64,000 nucleotides of DNA from Candidatus Latescibacterota bacterium (GTDB lineage Bacteria; Latescibacterota; UBA2968), in contig JAJEHL010000037.1 in the NCBI GenBank assembly GCA_022823725.1, positions 30,229 to 94,228 on the forward strand, read 5' to 3'. A program made the translations under genes and the position numbers. The stretch's first letter is position 1. Every line of letters begins with the position of its first letter. Shown piece by piece: positions 26,176 through 33,659 of the stretch. The notes beneath the pieces are model-generated. The model did no database searches and was not told the DNA's origin. It was given only the letters and a program-made list of their open reading frames with translations.

Positions 26176-27272
26176 AAACCAAACAGAGAAATACATTATG
26201 CACCGCGGTAATAACCGCGCTGGCGATGTTGACTCTGGGCTGTGACATTTCGGAAGACCGCCCCCTAACTGTGGTCTCATGGGGCGGATCTTATGCGCGC
26301 GCCTGCGTCAAAGGCTACCACGAGGCATTCACCGCTGAAACAGGCATTAAAATCAACCTCGAAGACTACAACGGAGGACTGGCGCAGATTCGCGCACAGG
26401 TTAAGGCGGGCAATGTGCATTGGGATGTCGTCGATTTGAGATTCCCGACATGGGCGCAAGGCTGCGACGAGGGCCTGCTCGAACACGTTGAGATCGATTC
26501 GCTGCCAGCAGGAGCCGATGGAACGCCTGCGGAAGAGGATTTTATGTTCGGCACATCGACAGACTGTGGTGTGGCAACACTATTTTACTCCACCATATAC
26601 GCGTACAATAAAGAGAATATCCAGGGCGAAAAACCCACCACAATGGCCGACTTCTTTGACCTCGAAAAATTCCCCGGACGCAGAGGCATGCGCCGCTCAC
26701 CCCAGGAGAACCTGGAATTCGCGCTAATTGCCGATGGCGTACCGCTCAACAAAGTATATGCCACTCTCGATACGCCCGAAGGCTTAGATCGCGCCTTCCG
26801 CAAGCTGGACACCATCAAAGACCACATCGTATGGTGGGAAGCCGGAGCACAGCCACCGCAGATGCTCGCCGATGGCGAAGTCGTGATGACCACGGCCTAC
26901 AACGGGCGCATCTTCAATGCACAGGTATTGGAAGACCAGCCCTTTGTCATCGTATGGGACGGACAAATACTGGACCTATCTGGGCTTGCTATTGTCTCGG
27001 GAACGCGGAACCTCGAAGCCGCAAAGAAGTTCCTCAATTTTGCCGCAACCGCGAAGGCCATGGCCGGTGTCAGTAGCCACATCGCCTATAGCCCCACGCG
27101 CATCTCTGCGGAGGCACTGATATCGAAACACGCCGAGAAAGGCGTGGAAATGAACCCCCACATGCCCAACAGCCCGGAAAATTCTAAGCGCGCCCTGCGA
27201 AATTCCTGGGAATGGTGGAGCGTTCACCTCGACGAAATGAACGAGCGCTTCAGCACCTGGCTGGCGCAATAA
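26172..27272 (+). CDS. ABC substrate-binding lipoprotein, polyamine type (copy 1)
   Basis: The 366-residue protein has a lipoprotein signal ending MLTLGC at about residue 24, so it is likely tethered to the membrane. The mature domain belongs to the PotD/SBP_bac_8-like family: TVVSWGGSYARACVKGY, HWDVVDL, FFDLEKFPGRRGMRR, WWEAGAQPPQMLADG and TAYNGRIFNAQVLEDQ. Polyamines or related cationic amines are the usual ligands, but ligand residues cannot be assigned by eye. It is almost identical from TVVSWGG onward to the next gene, with long stretches unchanged at DNA level, so the duplication is recent. Differences cluster in the signal, around residues 75-125 and at a few later sites. Confidence 0.9.
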   Translation: MKTKQRNTLCTAVITALAMLTLGCDISEDRPLTVVSWGGSYARACVKGYHEAFTAETGIKINLEDYNGGLAQIRAQVKAGNVHWDVVDLRFPTWAQGCDEGLLEHVEIDSLPAGADGTPAEEDFMFGTSTDCGVATLFYSTIYAYNKENIQGEKPTTMADFFDLEKFPGRRGMRRSPQENLEFALIADGVPLNKVYATLDTPEGLDRAFRKLDTIKDHIVWWEAGAQPPQMLADGEVVMTTAYNGRIFNAQVLEDQPFVIVWDGQILDLSGLAIVSGTRNLEAAKKFLNFAATAKAMAGVSSHIAYSPTRISAEALISKHAEKGVEMNPHMPNSPENSKRALRNSWEWWSVHLDEMNERFSTWLAQ

Positions 27273-27309
27273 GGAATACTCTACTCATACCATATAAGGA
27301 GGACATAAC

Positions 27310-28416
27310 TTGAAGTGGAAAAACAAGTGTAAAACGGCATTTTATTTAACAGTACTGACCGCACTGGCAGTATTGACCTCAGATCGCGCAATTGCCAACG
27401 ATAGACCACTAACTGTAGTTTCCTGGGGCGGATCTTATGCGCGCGCCTGCGTCAAAGGCTACCACGAGGCATTCACCGCTGAAACAGGCATTAAAATCAA
27501 CCTCGAAGACTACAACGGCGGACTGGCGCAGATTCGCGCACAGGTCGAGTCGGGCAATGTGCATTGGGATGTCGTCGATATGGAAATTCCCGACATGGTA
27601 CGAGGCTGTGACGAGGGCCTGCTCGAACCTATCCCGGTCAACTCGCTGCCAGCGGGAGCCGATGGAACGCCTGCAGCACAGGATTTTCCACTCGGGACGA
27701 TGACGGATTGCGGTCCGGCAACGATATTTTACTCGACCGTATATGCGTACAACGAGAAGAATATCCCGGGTGAAAAACCCACCTCAATGGCAGACTTCTT
27801 TGACATAGAAAAATTCCCTGGACGCCGAGGCATGCGCCGCACACCTCTGGCAAACCTGGAATTCGCGCTCATTGCCGACGGCGTACCCCTCAACAAAGTA
27901 TATCCCACGCTCAATACACCCGAAGGCGTAGATCGCGCCTTCCGCAAGCTGGACACCATCAAAGACCACATCGTATGGTGGGAAGCCGGAGCACAGCCGC
28001 CACAGATGCTCGCCGATGGCGAGGTCGCGATGAGCACAGCCTACAACGGGCGCATCTTCAATGCACAGGTATTGGAAGACCAGCCCTTTGTCATCGTATG
28101 GGACGGGCAAATACTGGATACGGGCGGACTTGTCATTGTCGCGGGAACGCGTAACCTCGAAGCCGCAAAGAAGTTCCTCAATTTCGCCGCAACAGCAAAA
28201 GCCATAGCTGGCGTCGGCCGTTACATCGCCTACAGCCCCACGCGCATCTCTGCGGAGGCGCTGATATCGACGCACGCCGAGAAAGGCGTGGAAATGAACC
28301 CCCACATGCCCAACAGCCCGGAAAATTCCAAGCGCGCCCTGCGAAATTCCTGGGAATGGTGGAGCGATCACATCGACGAAATGAACGAGCGCTTCAGCGC
28401 CTGGCTGGCGCATTGA
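27310..28416 (+). CDS. ABC substrate-binding protein, polyamine type (copy 2)
   Basis: The 368-residue paralogue of the previous gene starts at TTG with a strong AAGGAGG eight bases upstream; no ATG is available. Its signal peptide (AFYLTVLTALAVLTSDRAIAND) lacks the lipobox Cys and ends in an ordinary AIA-type cleavage site, so this copy should be soluble in the periplasm. From TVVSWGG onward it repeats copy 1. Changes include HWDVVDMEIPDMVRG versus HWDVVDLRFPTWAQG and EPIPVNSLP versus EHVEIDSLP. It is the last transporter gene before the accessory block that separates it from the permeases at 33660. Confidence 0.9.
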   Translation: MKWKNKCKTAFYLTVLTALAVLTSDRAIANDRPLTVVSWGGSYARACVKGYHEAFTAETGIKINLEDYNGGLAQIRAQVESGNVHWDVVDMEIPDMVRGCDEGLLEPIPVNSLPAGADGTPAAQDFPLGTMTDCGPATIFYSTVYAYNEKNIPGEKPTSMADFFDIEKFPGRRGMRRTPLANLEFALIADGVPLNKVYPTLNTPEGVDRAFRKLDTIKDHIVWWEAGAQPPQMLADGEVAMSTAYNGRIFNAQVLEDQPFVIVWDGQILDTGGLVIVAGTRNLEAAKKFLNFAATAKAIAGVGRYIAYSPTRISAEALISTHAEKGVEMNPHMPNSPENSKRALRNSWEWWSDHIDEMNERFSAWLAH

Positions 28417-28520
28417 GACAAGTATCATGCTGCCCGTCTAAGTAAGTAGAGTTCAACCGAGAGAGCCACAATATCCCAATATTCGAGATAACCCACATAG
28501 ATCTTTAAGGAGATACAAGC

Positions 28521-28907
28521 ATGGGCCAAGCCTATGAACGTCCTTTTCGTCCTATCGAAATAACCGATTCTACCATTACGTCCTTTTCGCTGTTGCGTAT
28601 GGCCGAACAACTCATGACGGAGGAGGTTATTGACCATGCGGGACGAAACTCCTTGTCCTTAGTGCATGGAAAGGATTTAACGGTTGTCTTGATAGTATTA
28701 AAGGACCAAGCCGTGCTTGATGAACATACCGCCCCAGGACCAATCACCGTCACAGTCCTATCTGGTCATCTCGAGTTCTCGACAGCCACAGAATCTAAGC
28801 CATTGAAAACAGGTGACGCCGCGGTTTGTGCAGCCCATTTACCCCATAGTGTCAAAGCCCTGGAGGATAGTGCCTTCCTGCTCGTGATTGGTGGTAGGGA
28901 GAAATAG
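28521..28907 (+). CDS. Small cupin-domain protein
   Basis: The 128-residue protein has a single cupin fold: LIVLKDQAVLDEHTAPGPITVTVLSGHLEF (motif 1 region), then LKTGDAAVCAAHLPHSVKALEDSAFLLVIG (motif 2 region). His at HTAP and PHSV could bind a metal, but motif 1 is loose. An AAGGAG site lies eight bases before the ATG. Small stand-alone cupins bind or sense small molecules or act as simple enzymes. It is the first gene after the binding proteins and may mark the start of the inserted block or be an original operon member. I see no way to decide. Confidence 0.75.
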   Translation: MGQAYERPFRPIEITDSTITSFSLLRMAEQLMTEEVIDHAGRNSLSLVHGKDLTVVLIVLKDQAVLDEHTAPGPITVTVLSGHLEFSTATESKPLKTGDAAVCAAHLPHSVKALEDSAFLLVIGGREK

Positions 28908-28989
28908 AAAGCTGAAAAGGATCACCGACCCGAAATAGAAGAGGTCATAGAGAGATAAGGCGCAGATCGTCAACGGAGAATTACGAGAA

Positions 28990-31026
28990 ATGGATACACA
29001 GCAGAACTTTGCTTTCGATGATCCATACTCCCTCACACAGAACGATGGGCTAGAGGTTGTCTATGCTTGTGCCCAACGTGCGGAGAGATTCAATAGAGAA
29101 TCTCTATTCGGAGACTTCACATCTATGCGTGCGCTCACGTACACGCCAAGCATTCCAATGATTCTTGGGCTGTTGAGAGATTTTAACTATGAGGACTTCG
29201 AGTGCATATTCGGGCATGGTGGAATATTATCTCGGGATGCTGCGGATCTGCTGGCATTTCAAACTGTCGTAGATGAAAAATTGAACAAAGGCTTCATTGG
29301 AATCAAGGGCCTGTCTGAAGAACGCAGAAAAATTCTCTATGACCGCGCTACAAAGGAAACAGCCCGCTTTTACGTCGTCAAGGACACCATCGCACACGCT
29401 AAAATCTACCTGCTGGAAGGAGATGAGCTTCGGCGCGTCATCGTTGGCTCCGCTAACCTATCCGAGACCGCATTCTCCGGGCGGCAGGCCGAGACATTGA
29501 TTGTTTTCGACAACGATGAAGCGGCATGGGAACACTATTGCCGTCAATATGATGCTGTCCGTGACATCGCCTCGAGCAGAGTGCCTATCCGAGAGAAGTT
29601 CATCCCCGCTGAGCTTATGCCTATTGAAGAAACACCTGTGCTAAAAGATGTTGAAAGCAATAGCGAAGGAGTGTCAATATACGTTCCATCCGAACAGAAG
29701 AGCGAGCTTGATGTCAGTGTTCCTCAAGTCCTGTCACAGGTAGAACGCATCAGGCCGGTCCGACGGCAGGCATTGGCAGATATTCGCTCCGACCGTAAAG
29801 GCAATATCAAATTCACTCCGAATATTATCAAACAGATGACTCGAATCATCACATCCCGGCATGAGAATGAAGGCCCGAAGACATATCTCTCATACAACGG
29901 CGGTATCTTCACCCTCTCCGACAATGAGATGAACCTGGATGCCGATCCATCTCATGTTCGAAGTGACGTTGAAGCCTGGTTGGAGTTTTTCGGAAATTAC
30001 GAGAACGGCTTCGTGGGCGATATTCCCAGACTACAGCGAGATTACTTCACCTTCATGTGTTGGTTCTATTTCTCGCCCTTGATGTGCGACCTGAGAAATG
30101 CGGCTCTCCGCCAAAATCGTTTCAGTTTCGATCAGCCGATGTTCGCAGTCCTCTACGGCCAGAGCAACTGTGGAAAAAGCAGCCTGATTGAAACCCTCAT
30201 GACATCTATGTTTTCTTACCCCAAAATAGTCGAAACGCAATTTTTTACACGCAGCAATCTTCTCGGTTTGCAGGAAGCCTATAAGCGATTTCCAGTGGTG
30301 TTTGATGACGTTACACGCGAACGCTTCAGCCGACATGCTCCGGAGATCATCAAGGATGAGGCGATCCATTATTCGGAGTACCCGTGCTTTGCGCTTTCCA
30401 TGAATGCTGATGCGCGTAGCTTTCTCCCTGAAATCGTGAAACGTTGCCTGATGATTTACACGAGGACATCGCTTCCGGGAGACAACCCCACAGCTCGTCG
30501 ATTACTCCAGAGGTCTGTCGCGTCAATTCGAGATAGGCTGACCACAGCTCTCTACCGGTCATATCTAAAACATATTCTTGCAGAGATGGACGCCCTGCGC
30601 GAATCTAAAGGACCGGAAGGCTATGATGTAGATGCTCTTGAGCTGTCATCAACTGTGTTGTGTCGTATCTTCAAGGAGAACCTGCCGTCCGGTACAAAAA
30701 TGCCCGACTGGTGCTCTCCAATGACTTTAAGTGAATATCAGAGCCGGGCATTTGAAAGACCACGCCTGGTACTAAATAGCCTTTTACACCCCGATAAGTT
30801 TAGCCGTGATCGCAAACCTACAGCTGGTAGTTGGACTATATCAGGGGATATGGTGATTGTCGGAGTGGATGTAATGGCGTCGAGTCGGACCAAAAGTGAC
30901 ATACCGGACTGGATATTAGACGATACCGCGAGCGTTTCCGATCAAATCGTTATGAAACTCAACCTGCTGGAAGAATTTTTGGACAAGCGCATCAGGCGTC
31001 GCCATCGCTGGCTACCATTTTTCTGA
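28990..31026 (+). CDS. PLD-family nuclease fused to a P-loop ATPase/helicase-like domain
   Basis: The 678-residue protein joins two recognisable parts. The N-terminal third holds one phospholipase-D-type site, HAK at 136-138 and GSANLS at 153-158 followed by FSGRQAE, the arrangement seen in PLD-fold nucleases. From about 380 there is a P-loop NTPase domain: LYGQSNCGKSS (Walker A, 389-398), FPVVFDD (Walker B, 434-440), ALSMNADA (sensor-1-like) and VKRCLMIY with a candidate arginine finger. This pattern resembles superfamily 3/D5-type helicases. A C-terminal region of about 180 residues is unassigned. Neighbouring TA and HEPN genes suggest anti-phage defence or mobile-element control, which is inference. 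It is not one of the fused PLD-helicase systems I can name (Mokosh type II uses a different helicase). Confidence 0.75.
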   Translation: MDTQQNFAFDDPYSLTQNDGLEVVYACAQRAERFNRESLFGDFTSMRALTYTPSIPMILGLLRDFNYEDFECIFGHGGILSRDAADLLAFQTVVDEKLNKGFIGIKGLSEERRKILYDRATKETARFYVVKDTIAHAKIYLLEGDELRRVIVGSANLSETAFSGRQAETLIVFDNDEAAWEHYCRQYDAVRDIASSRVPIREKFIPAELMPIEETPVLKDVESNSEGVSIYVPSEQKSELDVSVPQVLSQVERIRPVRRQALADIRSDRKGNIKFTPNIIKQMTRIITSRHENEGPKTYLSYNGGIFTLSDNEMNLDADPSHVRSDVEAWLEFFGNYENGFVGDIPRLQRDYFTFMCWFYFSPLMCDLRNAALRQNRFSFDQPMFAVLYGQSNCGKSSLIETLMTSMFSYPKIVETQFFTRSNLLGLQEAYKRFPVVFDDVTRERFSRHAPEIIKDEAIHYSEYPCFALSMNADARSFLPEIVKRCLMIYTRTSLPGDNPTARRLLQRSVASIRDRLTTALYRSYLKHILAEMDALRESKGPEGYDVDALELSSTVLCRIFKENLPSGTKMPDWCSPMTLSEYQSRAFERPRLVLNSLLHPDKFSRDRKPTAGSWTISGDMVIVGVDVMASSRTKSDIPDWILDDTASVSDQIVMKLNLLEEFLDKRIRRRHRWLPFF

Positions 31027-31100
31027 ACATGAAATCGATCAAGAACTAAAACGGTTGCTAGCGATTTTGTTAAAAATGGCTAACATCTGAATGATAATAC

Positions 31101-31361
31101 ATGTATGAAATTCGCTATCAGAAACATGCAGCACGCCAGCTTCTCCGCATACCGCGTGACATAGCACTGCGAATTTGCACCAGAATCGCAGTGATCGCTG
31201 CGGAACCCTACGCGAAACACCCAAACGCGACGCGGCTAAAAGGTAGGGATGGCGGCTTTCGGCTCAGGATTGGCAACTGGCGTGTCGTCTATTTTCTCGA
31301 CGACAAACGAAAGGTATTTTTGGTAGCAAAAATTGATCAGAGAGGACGGGTTTACAGATGA
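31101..31361 (+). CDS. RelE/ParE-family toxin
   Basis: The 86-residue protein starts MYEIRYQKHAARQLLRIPR and ends with FRLRIGNWRVVYFLDDKRKVFLVAKIDQRGRVYR, the beta-sheet core of RelE toxins. RelE proteins cut mRNA in the ribosomal A site, while ParE relatives attack gyrase. The GNWRVVY stretch with basic residues favours the RelE side. Its stop overlaps the antitoxin start (ATGA at 31358-31361). An imperfect inverted repeat at about 31053-31084 upstream could be an autoregulatory operator. It is 74 bp downstream of the PLD-ATPase gene, so the pair may guard that gene. Confidence 0.88.
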   Translation: MYEIRYQKHAARQLLRIPRDIALRICTRIAVIAAEPYAKHPNATRLKGRDGGFRLRIGNWRVVYFLDDKRKVFLVAKIDQRGRVYR

Positions 31362-31735
31362 ACGAACAAAATGTGCAGATCATCGAAAAGGATGGTCAGC
31401 CCGAATACGCTGTCCTTCCCTTTGAGGATTACCGCCGCATGATTGACTTGCTGGATGATAACTCAGATCGTGCCGCTATTGACCGCGCATTGCGTGAATA
31501 TGAGGCTGGAGACACCATTCCAGGCGAGATCGTGAATGCCATCCTGGATGGTGCGACTCCCCTACGGGCATGGCGACAGCACCGCGAGTTCACGCTGGAT
31601 ATGCTGGCGGATAGAATAGGCGTCTCGAAGGAATATCTTTCGCAGATCGAGAATGGTCAAAAATCCGGAACAGTAGATCTATATCGCCAACTCTCGACCG
31701 TTTTAGATGTGGAATTGGACGATCTGGTTGAATGA
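31358..31735 (+). CDS. HTH antitoxin with YefM-like N-terminus
   Basis: The 125-residue protein has two parts. Residues 1-40 (PEYAVLPFEDYRRMIDLLDD) resemble the N-terminus of Phd/YefM-type antitoxins. Residues about 65-125 form a Cro/CI-type helix-turn-helix with MLADRIGVSKEYLSQIENGQKSGTVDLYRQLSTVLDVELDDLV. The HTH should bind the operon promoter, and the N-terminal or linker region may bind the toxin. Order is toxin then antitoxin, as in HigBA-type loci, with a four-base overlap. Combination of YefM-like and XRE parts occurs in RelE partners of several phyla. Confidence 0.88.
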   Translation: MNEQNVQIIEKDGQPEYAVLPFEDYRRMIDLLDDNSDRAAIDRALREYEAGDTIPGEIVNAILDGATPLRAWRQHREFTLDMLADRIGVSKEYLSQIENGQKSGTVDLYRQLSTVLDVELDDLVE

Positions 31736-31791
31736 AAAAGGGGGAAATTTAGGGTGAGAGATGAAAAAAGTTACGATAGGATAGAGAGAGT

Positions 31792-32358
31792 ATGAGCCCG
31801 TTGCTACCAGCATTAATGCGTTGTCCAAGAGCAGCAAGTATCCTTTCCGTCCTTGCTGTAAGCCTGATGTTGATGACAGGCTGTGATCGCGCAGGACAGA
31901 AAGGGGGGACTGGTTCCTGGTTCTCTGGCGCAAGAGTAGATACTGTTACTGTGAGAGATACCATCACCTTACGAGATACCATTGTAGTGGTGGATACTAT
32001 GTTGGTGGAAAAGAAGATTATCTTACGAGACACTATATTGGTGAAGAAAGAAGTTATAAAGAGAGTTGAAGTACCTGCGGAGATACCCGCACATTATGAG
32101 GAAGCTTGGGAGAAGCAGGTTGCCGAGTCGGTTGCTCTTTTCGCTGACGAGAAGACATGCTTTTCAGGTCTGGGCAGTATGGCAGTCCGCGTTGCAATGA
32201 ATGAGGCGGCTGAGGATATACTTTCCGAACAACGTGCAAAGGACAAGTTTGAGCTGACGCTGAGACGATATGGTGTGCCATTAGCGGATTACTCCAGCCC
32301 CTATCTTTTGCTTAGTCGGACCAGAACCCTTGTACTTCGGTGGCTCCCGATTTATTGA
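31792..32358 (+). CDS. Lipoprotein with Asp-Thr repeats, C-terminus possibly displaced
   Basis: The product has 188 residues with a lipobox at SLMLMTGC (about residue 31). After the anchor come repeated VRDTI/VVDTM units (about 50-85), a pattern common in outer-membrane-associated lipoproteins of the FCB group, then a short helical region. The last 20 residues overlap the start of the HEPN gene in another frame and look unlike the rest (RTRTLVLRWLPIY). The original C-terminus may have been lost by deletion or frameshift that joined the two genes. Alternative start at 31819. Function unknown; no clear link to the toxin genes. Confidence 0.6.
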   Translation: MSPLLPALMRCPRAASILSVLAVSLMLMTGCDRAGQKGGTGSWFSGARVDTVTVRDTITLRDTIVVVDTMLVEKKIILRDTILVKKEVIKRVEVPAEIPAHYEEAWEKQVAESVALFADEKTCFSGLGSMAVRVAMNEAAEDILSEQRAKDKFELTLRRYGVPLADYSSPYLLLSRTRTLVLRWLPIY

Positions 32359-32995
32359 TACAGTGCAAAAAATTGATCCGTATTTTCCAGACTACGGACA
32401 ATATATCGAGCGACGAAGGGAATTAGACGAGAGTACTACTCGAAAAGACTACTTTTACGACATTCTTCTCAGTTTTGAGGAAACACAAAGAGTTGAAATT
32501 ATAAATGCTATACTGAACCAAATTCAGACTCACGCACCGGACCAAGTAGCAGGAATACGGGCCGAACTTGGCGAAATTGCGGCAGTGCCGATACCCACAA
32601 TTAATCCAGAGGCTTGGAATGCGGAGAGACTAACACGATATCTTGGCAACATTGATGAAGCCATTGCTATTGGTGAATATGAGCGTGCGGTTACCCTCGC
32701 CTATACCTGCCTGGAGGGATTCCTCAAAGCGTTCGTGACCCAACATAAACCAGAACATGCCCAAGAAAAAGAAATTATTCGGCTATCTCGGATGGTTCGC
32801 GATCACCTACGGCAAATCCAAGTGGACTATCCAGATGAGGCCTTGACTATGCTCAATCATATTGTCCACACCACTGATAAATCAAGAAATAGGTTTAGCG
32901 ACGCTCATTTCGGTGAAGAGACAGGACGTTGGCTGGCAGTCTTTATCCGGGATCTGGTCAACTCTGAGATCCGCCTGCTGTTGCACTTCTTATAG
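32330..32995 (+). CDS. HEPN-domain protein, Abi_C-like
   Basis: The 221-residue protein ends in a helical domain with NIDEAIAIGEYERAVTLAY and TCLEGFLKAFV, then RNRFSDAH, followed by LAVFIRDLVNSEIRLLLHFL. The Arg188-x4-His193 pair is the catalytic signature of HEPN RNases, and the whole resembles the C-terminal domain of abortive-infection (Abi) proteins. The only start in the listed frame is a TTG at 32330 inside the preceding lipoprotein gene; the frame is open back to 32285 without ATG. The true N-terminus is therefore doubtful and the gene may be 5'-truncated. HEPN toxins usually have a partner that silences them; none is adjacent except the antitoxin at 33140. Confidence 0.7.
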   Translation: MYFGGSRFIDTVQKIDPYFPDYGQYIERRRELDESTTRKDYFYDILLSFEETQRVEIINAILNQIQTHAPDQVAGIRAELGEIAAVPIPTINPEAWNAERLTRYLGNIDEAIAIGEYERAVTLAYTCLEGFLKAFVTQHKPEHAQEKEIIRLSRMVRDHLRQIQVDYPDEALTMLNHIVHTTDKSRNRFSDAHFGEETGRWLAVFIRDLVNSEIRLLLHFL

Positions 32996-33139
32996 CCTAT
33001 GAGAACAAAAAACTACCGTATCACAATATCCTCAAAGCCTGTATATTTACATTTGACCGCTGTTGGCTCGGCATTATCGAGGTCGCCCAAAATCTCTGGC
33101 AAGAGTATAAACGGCGCAAACGACAAGAGGGATAGAGAT

Positions 33140-33433
33140 ATGGCACTTACATGTGATTTCAAAGAAACGATAAAGGCCCGTGTTCAGCGTGACCCAGCCT
33201 TTCGGGAGGAATTGATAAAAGAAGCCATTCGGTGCATACACGCTGGCGATGTGGACACCGGTAAAGCCGTGATGCGCGACTATATCAACGCGACAATCGG
33301 ATTTGAAGAACTCGGCAATCTCACCCATAAATCACCCAAGAGCCTCATCCAAATGTTCGAGCCAAAAGGCAACCCACAAGCCCGTACCTTGTTCAAAGTT
33401 ATCAGCCAGATCCAAAAGTACGAAGGCGTCTAA
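33140..33433 (+). CDS. Addiction-module antidote / HTH regulator, orphan
   Basis: The 97-residue protein starts at the ATG at 33140 (AGAGGG shortly upstream). It reads MALTCDFKETIKARVQRDP, then VDTGKAVMRDYINATIGFEELG and PKSLIQMFEPKGNPQARTLFKVI. This is the pattern of the HigA-like 'probable addiction module antidote' family whose partners are RelE/HigB-like toxins. No toxin ORF precedes it. A frame ending at 33136 reads IIEVAQNLWQEYKRRKRQEG before its stop and may be a worn remnant of a former neighbour. It could regulate the HEPN gene or be a leftover antitoxin. Confidence 0.8.
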   Translation: MALTCDFKETIKARVQRDPAFREELIKEAIRCIHAGDVDTGKAVMRDYINATIGFEELGNLTHKSPKSLIQMFEPKGNPQARTLFKVISQIQKYEGV

Positions 33434-33445
33434 CTCAGGAGAGAA

Positions 33446-33544
33446 ATGGTCGGGATACTGGGGAAGTTACCCCCCAAGTTACCCCCTAAGTTACCCCCTA
33501 AGTTACCCCCCAAGTTACCCCCTAAGTCCGGCCACTTCGAATGA
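33446..33544 (+). CDS. Short ORF of KLPP repeats
   Basis: A 32-residue reading frame begins at an ATG preceded by AGGAGAG. It encodes MVGILG, then five exact KLPP units, then KSGHFE and a stop. The repeat is the translation of the 12-bp tandem array at 33464-33523, whose period keeps the frame. The ribosome site and spacing are plausible, and the ORF starts 12 bp after the antitoxin stop. It could be a proline-rich micropeptide that stalls ribosomes (Pro-Pro pairs), or a chance frame across a minisatellite. Confidence 0.35.
   Translation: MVGILGKLPPKLPPKLPPKLPPKLPPKSGHFE
33464..33523. repeat. 12-bp minisatellite, five copies
   Basis: Five tandem copies of AAGTTACCCCCY (Y is C or T at the last position) run without indels, followed by a partial AAGT. 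It lies between the orphan antitoxin and the first permease gene, at the right edge of the accessory block. Confidence 0.95.
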
Positions 33545-33610
33545 TCTCGGGAGAAATGACCAACACAATTCAGGCAGGCACTTGATTCGAGCGTCTGGCA
33601 CTTGCCAATA

Positions 33611-33637
33611 AAAACTCGCAACAGTGTCACGAGTTTT
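33611..33637 (+). terminator. Hairpin, possible terminator
   Basis: AAAACTCG and CGAGTTTT form a perfect 8-bp inverted repeat around an 11-base loop, with the T-run at the end of the stem as in a weak intrinsic terminator. It lies 23 bp before the permease start, so it would separate the accessory block from the permeases, which lack a clear ribosome site. Confidence 0.45.
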
Positions 33638-33659
33638 GCCGCGAACTCGAAACTAACCT

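Noticed and set aside
28425..28637. Minus-strand frame between the binding protein and cupin genes
   Set aside because: It has no ribosome site and overlaps the front of the cupin gene; no similarity seen.
33464..33523. CRISPR-like array
   Set aside because: The 12-bp units follow each other without spacers, so it is a tandem minisatellite.
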